A stretch of DNA of 64,000 nt from Lysinibacillus fusiformis (GTDB lineage: Bacteria; Bacillota; Bacilli; Bacillales_A; Planococcaceae), in NCBI RefSeq assembly GCF_007362955.1, contig NZ_CP041696.1, positions 620,001-684,000 on the forward strand. Reading direction: 5' to 3'. Position numbers and translations under genes: made by a program. Below the pieces are notes generated by a model. It did not search any database. It saw only the letters and a list, made by a program, of their open reading frames with translations, and was not told where the DNA came from. Below, piece after piece: positions 15,286 to 22,434 of this stretch (the stretch's first letter is position 1; every line of letters starts with the position of its first letter).

Positions 15286-16589
15286 AATCTCTTTTCTCCC
15301 CACCAAATCTTTTTCTTACCATCATTAGCTAAAATATGTATAAAGCCCTTATTTTCTTGTTCATTTGATTTATTGTGTTCCTTAAATAAGGCTTTTAATC
15401 TTCCAAAATCTACATTTTCTAAGCTAGAATGAATAACTTCTAAAAACTGTTGACTATTACCATATTGTTTAAAAGTTTCAGCATAATGTACTTTATATTG
15501 CATTAATACGTTAAATAATATTGCATTAATAATCTCAATACTCATTCCACTCTTTTTTAAATCTCGAATATATATTTCCGCAGCAACATAAAATAATGAA
15601 CTAAGCTCTATCAGAGTAGGCTCAATATTTTCCAATACTAATTTTTTATAAAATAAATTACCTTCTAAATTTCGGTCAGTGTCAGTAATAGTAGCTCCTA
15701 GAATTATTGTTTCATCTATATTAGTTGCAGCTGTCAATTCAGTTGGAGACGGATTTCCCTCACCCTCTTCAAAAAAATTTAATATTTTTCTTATCTCTTC
15801 TTCATGAGAAGAATTATTTGCATTATATCCAATTGTAATAAGTCCATAATCCTCTCGAAATTCCCTTCTCTTTTCAGGTGTTGGATTATTAAGAATAATA
15901 TAGTGATTTCCATTGAAATATTCTTTGTGATCTTTAACTAGTGTTCGAATAAATTGATCATCAAATGAAAAACCAATAAACAGAAGTTTCTTTGTTCCTG
16001 TTACTAGTTTTAGTAGGTTATCGTATTTTTTATCTTTATATAAACTTTCGTAACTTTCCTTACTTATAACAATATTGCCTGGATTGGATATATGTCCATG
16101 AAGATGGCAAATTCTTTTTTCATTAAATAGTTCTTGAGTACTGAAATTTATACTTTGTAATTCAATTGGAACATTTGCACTCTGTAGGTACTTAGATAAT
16201 AAATGTTCGTAATTAGTTGTTAAATAGAGATTAAAATTTAATCTACAAATATCAGAGTAATTATGTAATTTTTCATTTTCTAGCTCTACTGTTTTTTCTT
16301 TAATCAGCTTTACAATTTCGCTTTGTATATCTTGGTCTACAATTGTTGCCAGGTCTTTAATGACATTAATTGCACCCCAATAATCATATTTTTCTAAATA
16401 CACATTAACTGCTTGTTTTAAAAAAAGAAGATTACCTGTAGAATACATATCTGCAATATTTTCAATTAATTTTTTCCACGTAGGTACTTTAAAAGGACTT
16501 GATAATCCTGCTCCAATGAATGGTACTATCTTCCCCTCTTTATAGTCAGCCTTTAATAATTTAAGAGTTTGTTCCAAACTAATTTTCAC
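15282..16589 (-). CDS. SIR2-family effector with C-terminal three-component domain
   Basis: First gene of the six-gene cassette, 435 residues from GTG 16589; a TTG at 16577, 9 nt after AGGGGTG, has a better-placed site and gives four residues fewer. The Sir2-like fold shows VPFIGAGLSSPF (residues 22-33), LTTNYEHLL (123-131), HLHGH (162-166) and GFSFDDQFI (206-214). The C-terminal part (about 300-435) is a separate helical domain with FYKKLVLENIEPTLIELSSL and a Trp-rich end (IHILANDGKKKIWWGEK), like the C-terminal domains that dock effectors in ABC-three-component systems. Predicted NAD-consuming or nucleotide-binding toxin controlled by the ATPase. Stop and next start overlap by 4 nt. Confidence 0.8.
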   Translation of the reverse strand: MKISLEQTLKLLKADYKEGKIVPFIGAGLSSPFKVPTWKKLIENIADMYSTGNLLFLKQAVNVYLEKYDYWGAINVIKDLATIVDQDIQSEIVKLIKEKTVELENEKLHNYSDICRLNFNLYLTTNYEHLLSKYLQSANVPIELQSINFSTQELFNEKRICHLHGHISNPGNIVISKESYESLYKDKKYDNLLKLVTGTKKLLFIGFSFDDQFIRTLVKDHKEYFNGNHYIILNNPTPEKRREFREDYGLITIGYNANNSSHEEEIRKILNFFEEGEGNPSPTELTAATNIDETIILGATITDTDRNLEGNLFYKKLVLENIEPTLIELSSLFYVAAEIYIRDLKKSGMSIEIINAILFNVLMQYKVHYAETFKQYGNSQQFLEVIHSSLENVDFGRLKALFKEHNKSNEQENKGFIHILANDGKKKIWWGEKRL

Positions 16590-16643
16590 CCCTGTTGTTT
16601 TTGTTTATAGATAATTATAACTAATATAGATAATAATTACATC

Positions 16644-16649
16644 ATTATA
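16644..16649 (-). promoter_or_regulatory. Likely -10 box of the defence cassette
   Basis: TATAAT on the minus strand, about 55-60 nt upstream of the first start codon. The expected -35 position is not a good match to TTGACA and is partly covered by the palindrome at 16659-16685, suggesting a regulated promoter. Confidence 0.4.
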
Positions 16650-16658
16650 AAAGTTGAA

Positions 16659-16685
16659 ATATAATTACATTACTTGTAATTATAT
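16659..16685. promoter_or_regulatory. Palindromic operator candidate upstream of the defence cassette
   Basis: ATATAATTAC and GTAATTATAT are exact inverted copies separated by 7 nt. The site lies 9 nt upstream of a TATAAT box on the minus strand and so overlaps the -35 region, as expected for a repressor site. No regulator gene is adjacent. Confidence 0.5.
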
Positions 16686-16859
16686 TACTCAAAACAAAAT
16701 AAGAACCTTAAAAAAACACTCATAATCAGTGTTATGAACTTACTTACCGTATAAAAACATTAAAACTTATTAATATAAAACTATACTGTAATTAATTTTG
16801 TAATTAATGAACCAATTATCAGTTGGACTCGTCCTTGTGGGTAACTCTCCCTTTTACCT

Positions 16860-17305
16860 CTATTGCAAGGGACTTTCTAAGCAATCGAGTTGAACTCCTA
16901 CGTTCAACTTTTAAAATACTCGTTTTCTATTTCTAGCTGGTTAATACGTTCTTGAAGTGCTTCGGTAGAGCCTTCTACCGGTGCCTGTTTTGGTTGGTTG
17001 TTTGTTTATTTCTTTTTTTATGGATGGTCGTACCGTGGTCAGTCATATAATTAAGTACGTCTATTTTAACTGTTCGGTGTAATTTGTATATTGTTTCACA
17101 AAGGCATCTGAACCATTATATCCGTGTTGTTTCACCCAGGTTAATAAAATCCGATGGGCAACGCCTATATCTTCTCCGATTGTTCTTAAACTTTCATTCC
17201 TAGATAAATATCTTTGAACAGCTTCTAAATTCATTCCTTATCTAAATTTTTCCACACAAAACTACACCCAAATTGTTAAATTGTGTCTAACAATTGGGGT
17301 GCAGT
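16860..17305 (-). mobile_element. IS3-family (IS150-like) insertion sequence relic, orfA only
   Basis: From ATG 17234 the minus strand reads MNLEAVQRYLSRNESLRTIG, EDIGVAHRILLTWVKQHGYN and GSDAFVKQYTNYTEQLK, then continues with breaks through VLNYMTDHGTTI, QAPVEGSTEALQERINQLE and KKLNVGVQLDCLESPLQ to a TAG at 16860. This is the helix-turn-helix and leucine-zipper OrfA of IS150-like transposases with at least three frameshifts or deletions. An end-like sequence TAACAATTGGGGTGC lies at 17288-17302. OrfB is absent, so the element is dead. It lies upstream of the defence cassette promoter. Confidence 0.75.
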
Positions 17306-17380
17306 CCCGTCAAGGTACTTTGCGTGTGAATTTTAACTTTCGTTTAACCAAACGTTAATTAAATACTATTTATCAGTTTT

Positions 17381-17848
17381 CTAATTTTTGTCAACCATCT
17401 GTGCTTGCTCTAGATTTTCTCTTATTTTTGACCAAGTATTTACATCTTCGGTTAAAATATTTTGAAGCCTGTTTTTATATTCAGTAAGTAATTCGATAGA
17501 AATATTTTCTTTTTGTTCCCCTGCAATATTGAAATCAATATCCCTTTTTAATTCTTTTAAAATTGCTAATGTTCTGATATCTTTATACCACAATCCCCGA
17601 TGATTATAAAAGCCTTCAATCCCATTAAAAACGGTCATTAGCGAAGCAAAAATTAATGCAATATTTGAGAAAAGATTTAAATTAACAGCTTTAAAGCCTA
17701 AAAATAATGTAACAAGAGCAGATGATATAATTGAAGCCAATTTTAATTTATATGCCCTCTTTTTATTTTTCCCTTTCCTTCTTTCAAAGAAAGCGATATT
17801 TTCATTAATATCATTAATTAAAACCTCTAGTTTACTCATAGAACTCAT
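17381..17848 (-). CDS. SLATT-like (DUF4231-type) two-TM effector protein
   Basis: A 155-residue protein with an N-terminal basic helix (FFERRKGKNKKRAYKLK), two adjacent membrane helices (about residues 35-52 and 57-75: IISSALVTLFLGFKAVNL and NIALIFASLMTVFNGIEG), the motif YNHRGLWYKDIRTLAILKEL and a helical tail. This arrangement matches the SLATT superfamily, two-TM pore-type effectors that usually accompany nucleotide-signalling or NAD-sensing genes in conflict systems. ATG 17848 is preceded by GGGGGGC. Here its only close neighbour is the broken RES gene, so it may be an orphan from a decayed system. Family assignment is by pattern, not by search. Confidence 0.65.
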   Translation of the reverse strand: MSSMSKLEVLINDINENIAFFERRKGKNKKRAYKLKLASIISSALVTLFLGFKAVNLNLFSNIALIFASLMTVFNGIEGFYNHRGLWYKDIRTLAILKELKRDIDFNIAGEQKENISIELLTEYKNRLQNILTEDVNTWSKIRENLEQAQMVDKN

Positions 17849-17913
17849 GTTTCGCCCCCCAAAAATTATATTACAGTATGTGTTATATTATCTGGATAAT
17901 TCTCGTATTTTTT

Positions 17914-19038
17914 CTATTTTATTGTATACTTTAAAGCCTCAACTTCAAATACCTCTCCAGTTCCTTTTACATAATTAACATTTTCAAAGTCAAAAACCAC
18001 AACATTATACCCTTTCCTACAGAACTTTTAAATAATACTCCGTCAAATCCCACTTGTCTTATTATCTCTGTAATAAATTGAGTAATTAGATAATTATTTC
18101 TTTCTTCTGGTGTAATTGGTATTGAAAATCTCATTTCTAAATCATAAAAAATTATATTCAATATCCTCTTCACTTTCACAAAAATATATTATACTAATTT
18201 TTCTAAAATCAGCAAATTTCAATTTCTTATTCAAGCGAAATTTCCCACAGAAATAGTATGTCCCGGATGTGGCCTTATCTCAGCAATAGCAGTATTTTTA
18301 TTAGAAGCTAAGTAAACATAAGAAATTCCTGCTCTACTTAACCTAGCAGGTTGTGCCAAAGGAGGAGGCGGAGAAGAGATTTTCTCATCAGTAAAAGGTA
18401 CAAAAAACTCCCTTTCTTCTGGTGCAATTATTCTAGTTGTCTCAATATCATAATTAAAAACCTTCTTATCATATCCAATTCTTGCACGATACAAATCTTT
18501 TTTTATGTTCAAATAACTAGTTATATCATTTTCAAGTCTTTTAATTAGTGTAAAGGCCTCTCCCTCGATCTTAAATTGGTTTTCAATTTTTAACCTTTCT
18601 TCAAAGTTACTGATTATTATCGATTTTTCTTCTTGTAAAGTTTCTCCAAAAATAAGCAGTTATTCCCAGAATCAAAACCAATGTATAGCGGAATTCCATA
18701 TTCTGATTTTAAATATGAATCTTCTTCAATCGAACATACTAAATAATCAAGATTTTCAAGGATTAAATAGTGATGATTTAGTATTGGATTATCATTTTCT
18801 AAGATAACATTTAACTTATCCCCATCCCAGTGGTGATTATATTGTAACTCGTTATAGTAGAATCTTATTAAACCTTTTAATAAGGCGATAAGCTTTTTAT
18901 CCTTTTCTATATCAAGCGAGCACTCCCGCTCTCCGCAGATTAAACATTCGCAATTATCTATAGAATAGGTCTGAATGTAATTTTCAAATCATCACTTTTA
19001 GCACAGTTTATACAAATACTGCTTGCTTCTTCAATCAT
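17914..19038 (-). pseudogene. Zinc-ribbon/HEPN/RES-domain protein, multiply frameshifted
   Basis: Starting at ATG 19038 (site AAGGAG) the minus strand reads MIEEASSICINCAKSDDLKI, and after a shift CECLICGERECSLDIEKD, giving a CxxC...CxxC zinc ribbon. A helical HEPN-like region follows (KKLIALLKGLIRFYYNELQY, YIGFDSGNNCLF), then after another shift the RES domain: DLYRARIG, EREFFVPFTDEKISSPPPPL, RAGISYVYLASNKNTAIAEI and RPHPG. Two or more further shifts separate ITPEERNNYLITQFITEIIR and VVVFDFENVNYVKGTGE before the TAG at 17914. RES domains are NAD-degrading toxins in several systems. With four or more breaks it is inactive. Confidence 0.75.
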
Positions 19039-19097
19039 TAATAAACTCCTTTTATATACAAGAATGACAAGTTTTGATTAATCATTATACCAATAAT

Positions 19098-19180
19098 TGA
19101 AACAAACTCAACTCCTTTTTCTTTAAGCTGTTCTGTTAGTGTGTAAAGTCCCTTTGTACTTCTAGCTAAGCGACCCATTT
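19098..19180 (-). pseudogene. Serine recombinase (resolvase) fragment
   Basis: The minus strand reads GRLARSTKGLYTLTEQLKEK followed by GVEFVSI, which is the conserved resolvase segment containing the RLARS motif. Both ends are missing. It points to a lost transposon or plasmid segment. Confidence 0.6.
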
Positions 19181-19201
19181 TTATATAAAGGAGGTAATTA
19201 T

Positions 19202-19399
19202 ATGGGATATTTATTTGGATTCATTTTTTTATTAATAGGTATTTGGCAGCTAATAATAACCTGGCGAACATTCACAGGCCTCAAGAAAGACGGAGATAAA
19301 AGTACTTCTCCTTTTATTATGCTAGGCCTGTGGAATAGTTTAGTATTTGCCATAATTTTTATTGCTGTTTCACTCGGATGTTTCTTCATCAATTTTTAA
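19202..19399 (+). CDS. Small two-TM membrane protein
   Basis: Sixty-five residues from ATG 19202, preceded by an ideal AAAGGAGG site. Two hydrophobic helices (MGYLFGFIFLLIGIWQLIIT and LWNSLVFAIIFIAVSLGCFF) flank a short charged loop (LKKDGDKST). Family not recognised. The antisense frame over the same bases has no ribosome binding site. The gene stands alone with the 40-aa membrane peptide gene convergent to it. Confidence 0.6.
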   Translation: MGYLFGFIFLLIGIWQLIITWRTFTGLKKDGDKSTSPFIMLGLWNSLVFAIIFIAVSLGCFFINF

Positions 19400-19432
19400 A
19401 TATTTCTATTTAAAATTTATTTGGTTTGTTCA

Positions 19433-19555
19433 TTACTTTACAAAGAATATGATAAGCCAATCTCGTTTTTGAGTCGTCTTAAGCAGTATATTAAGTATCG
19501 AACCAATATACATACAAACTAAAAATCCAAACAAAGCATAAATGAGTGATTCCAT
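19433..19555 (-). CDS. 40-aa membrane peptide
   Basis: ATG 19555 follows GGAGGT; the frame reads MESLIYALFGFLVCMYIGSI then LNILLKTTQKRDWLIIFFVK and a TAA at 19433-19435. One hydrophobic N-terminal helix, a basic loop and a hydrophobic end. Good start signals support expression, but the family is unknown. Confidence 0.45.
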   Translation of the reverse strand: MESLIYALFGFLVCMYIGSILNILLKTTQKRDWLIIFFVK

Positions 19556-19760
19556 AAAATACCTCCAAACTTCTATTATGTAATATTTTACTATGAATTC
19601 TTATTCAACTAAACTGCCTCGTTAGTTCAATAAGAAAAAAGAGCTCCCCAAGCAGCTCAATTCACTTAAAGTAAATCAACCCATAACCTGCACCGTTAGT
19701 TAAAGTGTAATTCTTCACAATCTGACCTAAATGTTAACATAAATATCCAGATCTTTTAAA

Positions 19761-19834
19761 AGTGGTGTTCAATTATATGCCCTTTCATGAAAAAGGACAC
19801 TCTCCTATTCAAGGAAAGCGCCCGTTAGTTGCAC
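19761..19834. repeat. Dispersed intergenic repeat, copy A
   Basis: TGCCCTTTCATGAAAAAGG, then TATTCAAGGAAAGCGCCC. It aligns with copy E at 24281-24348 and, over its left part with flanking AACATAAATATCCAGAT, with copy B at 20455-20507. Confidence 0.55.
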
Positions 19835-19845
19835 AACATTTACGT

Positions 19846-20319
19846 TTAAGTCTTCTTTATAGTAACTTTTCCCTCTTTATTTTCTGCATGATTCCATTCA
19901 ACTTGTATTTCAAATGTCCCTTCTTTAAAGAATAAAGGGAATCTTCTTCGAATAGATTCCTGCATCGGAAGGTTATATGCTTCCCTTATATTTACCCAAA
20001 CTGCCTTTCCTTCTGGTGCATCTTCAAGTAATTCTCCTTTGAAATCTTTTGTGATGTAGTTAAAAATCATATATCTATCCATAGCAACTGGATTTACATA
20101 TTCATAGAGACCTTTAAAAATAAGGTTACTTATTTCTAATCCAGTTTCTTCTTTTACTTCTCTAATTGCACTTTCTACGATACTTTCAGGAAATTCAACT
20201 TTGCCACCAGGTGGAATAAACCCTTTGAAATTATCGTGTTGTCTATCAAGTAGTAAAACCTTGTCTTCTTTTTGAATCATGCAAACAGTCCACATTTTAT
20301 AATTTACAGAAATACTCAT
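19846..20319 (-). CDS. Nudix hydrolase (MutT-like)
   Basis: A 157-residue protein with a complete Nudix box GX5EX7REUXEEXGU at residues 39-61 (from GKVEFPE to REVKEETGL). The N-terminus (NYKMWTVCMIQKEDKVLLLD) and the motif FIPPGGKVEF match 8-oxo-dGTP diphosphatase-like members, which hydrolyse nucleoside diphosphate-linked substrates and clean oxidised nucleotides. The actual substrate is not determined by sequence. It stands alone between copies A and B of the dispersed repeat, away from core nucleotide genes, typical of the many accessory Nudix genes of Bacillaceae. Confidence 0.88.
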   Translation of the reverse strand: MSISVNYKMWTVCMIQKEDKVLLLDRQHDNFKGFIPPGGKVEFPESIVESAIREVKEETGLEISNLIFKGLYEYVNPVAMDRYMIFNYITKDFKGELLEDAPEGKAVWVNIREAYNLPMQESIRRRFPLFFKEGTFEIQVEWNHAENKEGKVTIKKT

Positions 20320-20454
20320 TGTTTCACCTTCATTATTTATTTCGATTTCCCCATATATTTCTAAGTCTTTTTTTTTGCATAAACTGCTCCTTTAGTTTAA
20401 GTGCATTTATTCATCATCTTATCTAATTTTAACATAATATATCTAGATTCTTTT

Positions 20455-20507
20455 GAAGGTGTTACTCAACAATATGGCCCTATAACAGAAAAGACACGCA
20501 CTTTTAC
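20455..20507. repeat. Dispersed intergenic repeat, copy B
   Basis: Contains CTCAACAATATGGCCCTAT preceded by TTAACATAATATATCTAGAT. Matches the left part of copy A and the AACAATATGGCCC core of copy D. Confidence 0.5.
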
Positions 20508-20538
20508 ATGGGTGTCTTGAATTACTATGAGTTTAATT

Positions 20539-21381
20539 TCAAAAGTATTTACTGTAATAGTCTTGTCTTAGTTTTCCGCTTAACTGAGCATATATCTTTG
20601 TAGTCTCACTCTTTTCATGCCCAAGTAAACTTTGGATGACATCTATTGGCGCACCGTTATTAATCATATGCGTTGCATAGCTGTGTCGTAATTGATGCGG
20701 ATGTATACTCTTTTTTATTCCAGCCCGATTTGATACGCGCTTAATAATATATCTTAAATTATCAATGCTCATCCGCCTTTTAGGCTTTCTGTCCGTAATA
20801 AACAAACAAGGATCTTCATCATCTCGTTCATCTAAATACCTTTTTAACCAAATGGAGCAGCGAGTATTAAAGTATACTTCTCTTTCTTTATCACCTTTCC
20901 CTTGTACAATGACGGAATTTGTTCGAAAATCAATATCATCACGATCTAATTTTACTACCTCCCCAATACGGCAGCCGGTTGAATACATAAATTCAAATAG
21001 CGCATTTTCCATCGTTGTTTGACAAGCTTCCCTTAGATGTTCAATCTCTAATTCTGAGAGAAACTTAGGAATTCTTTTACCTAATTTCGGCTCTTTCAAT
21101 TTAGCAGCAGGATTTTTCAGAATATATCCCTCTTCATGTGACCATCTAAATAGTGATTTAACACAACGAATCCTATGCCCTAAACTAGAAGGCTTTAAGT
21201 GATTTCCTGACTGTATTAAGTATTCTTTTAATTTTTCTGTACTAAATACGTTCATATCAATATCACCAAAAAACCGCAATAAAAGATTGTATTGAAAACA
21301 ATATGTTTTTAATGTAAGTGTTGAATATCCCTCGATTTTTTTATCTTGTTGGTATTTTTTCCACGCTTCAGATAATAACAT
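20539..21381 (-). CDS. XerD-like tyrosine recombinase
   Basis: A 280-residue site-specific recombinase. The N-terminal SAM-like core-binding domain spans residues 1-95 (GYSTLTLKTYCFQYNLLLRF) and the catalytic domain 105-280. Catalytic residues are complete: Arg138 (TGCRIGE), Lys162 (QGKGDKER), His229 and Arg232 (HPHQLRHSYATHM), His255 (LLGHEKSETT) and Tyr264 (KIYAQLS). It lacks the arm-binding domain of phage integrases, so it resembles Xer or accessory element recombinases. It does not lie next to either island boundary. Role unknown: possible inversion, dimer resolution or a stranded element gene. Confidence 0.85.
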   Translation of the reverse strand: MLLSEAWKKYQQDKKIEGYSTLTLKTYCFQYNLLLRFFGDIDMNVFSTEKLKEYLIQSGNHLKPSSLGHRIRCVKSLFRWSHEEGYILKNPAAKLKEPKLGKRIPKFLSELEIEHLREACQTTMENALFEFMYSTGCRIGEVVKLDRDDIDFRTNSVIVQGKGDKEREVYFNTRCSIWLKRYLDERDDEDPCLFITDRKPKRRMSIDNLRYIIKRVSNRAGIKKSIHPHQLRHSYATHMINNGAPIDVIQSLLGHEKSETTKIYAQLSGKLRQDYYSKYF

Positions 21382-21517
21382 TTATCTTTCACTCTCCTAC
21401 TAAGGTTAAATCTAGTATTCTATATTCTATTATGTTCAGAGAGAGGCTTTTTCATACAGTGATTATTCAATAAGCTAAGATATTGATAATTTCCGAAGTC
21501 TTTTTAACCAGAAAATT

Positions 21518-21570
21518 AGAATAGGGGCCTTCCCCTTCTTCCAGGAAAGTGCCCAATTATTGAAGAATAT
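21518..21570. repeat. Dispersed intergenic repeat, copy C
   Basis: GGGGCCTTCCCCTTCTTCC followed by AGGAAAGTGCCCAATTATTG, a decayed version of copies A and E. Confidence 0.45.
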
Positions 21571-21634
21571 GTTAGTTATTACTGCTTTTTTCTTTTTCAT
21601 CTAAACAGCTGTAAAATTAATTTTTGTAATTTCG

Positions 21635-22138
21635 TTATTTCCCCTTTAGATTTTTTACCGCCAATATCGAATTATCCTGAATGATGCCTGTATCTACAAA
21701 ACCAAATGATGCGTACAATGTTTTCGCTATGACATTACTTTTATGATAAAAGAGTGCTACATAATCAGCTTCGCCATTTGGCATAGTATCAATATCAATC
21801 AACATTTTTTCAAAAGCCAGTTTACCAAATCCTTTTCCTTGGTGATTTTTATCAATCATATTATGCCAAATAAAATACGCCTTCTTGCCATAAAAAGCTT
21901 CATTTTCAAATGATTCATGATCAAGCGTATCGTAAATATACATCAAAAATCCAACCATAGTATTATTAGCATAAATGGCTAAAGGGGTAGCTGGTATACC
22001 ATCTGCATTCAACATATGTGCGTCTGCAAAGCATCTGAGGTTTGTAGTTTCTAATATAAATTCTTTCTGGTTTTCTTCAACATCAAGTGCAATTACTTCA
22101 TCTATGTTATCCCCGGCTATTTTTCGTAGTTCCATCAT
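21635..22138 (-). CDS. GNAT acetyltransferase (spermidine acetyltransferase-like)
   Basis: The start is ATG 22138 (MMELRKIAGDNIDEVIALDV), 9 nt after AGGAGG; the frame extends to an ATG at 22147 that touches the site. 167 residues. The acetyl-CoA loop reads IDKNHQGKGFGKLAFEKML (standard QGxGxG/A) and the C-terminal NVIAKTLYASFGFVDTG is the usual end of the domain. The N-terminal ENQKEFI segment is like BltD/PaiA polyamine acetyltransferases; that substrate is only a suggestion. The gene is alone, between repeat copies C and D. Confidence 0.83.
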   Translation of the reverse strand: MMELRKIAGDNIDEVIALDVEENQKEFILETTNLRCFADAHMLNADGIPATPLAIYANNTMVGFLMYIYDTLDHESFENEAFYGKKAYFIWHNMIDKNHQGKGFGKLAFEKMLIDIDTMPNGEADYVALFYHKSNVIAKTLYASFGFVDTGIIQDNSILAVKNLKGK

Positions 22139-22280
22139 TTTTATCATCCTCCTATTAGTATAATCCTAACATTAACATATATAACATTTTCCGGCATATA
22201 TTAATCCGATTATATACCCTTAAATAGAGTAAAGATGGAGGTTTAAAATATTCCCGTATATCCGCTTATTAACCTAAAAG

Positions 22281-22320
22281 AATGTTCTTCAACAATATGG
22301 CCCGATTGCTGAATATCAAT
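22281..22320. repeat. Dispersed intergenic repeat, copy D
   Basis: TCTTCAACAATATGGCCCGA followed by TTGCTGAATA; aligns with copy F at 26191-26220. Confidence 0.5.
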
Positions 22321-22352
22321 ATAATGATTCTCGTTAAACTAAAGCCCCAAAA

Positions 22353-22394
22353 TAAAAACAGCATGTCCACTGTCCTTTTATCTGACAGTGGACA
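22353..22394 (-). terminator. Terminator of the sigma/anti-sigma operon
   Basis: TGTCCACTGTC and GACAGTGGACA form a perfect 11-bp stem (22364-22394); on the minus strand TGCTGTTTTTATTTT follows. Confidence 0.7.
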
Positions 22395-22434
22395 ACTTAG
22401 AGTAAATTAAATTATTTTAAATACTTCTCACAAT

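Noticed and set aside
19198..19392. Minus-strand frame over the small membrane protein
   Set aside because: Shadow of the plus-strand gene, which has an ideal ribosome binding site.
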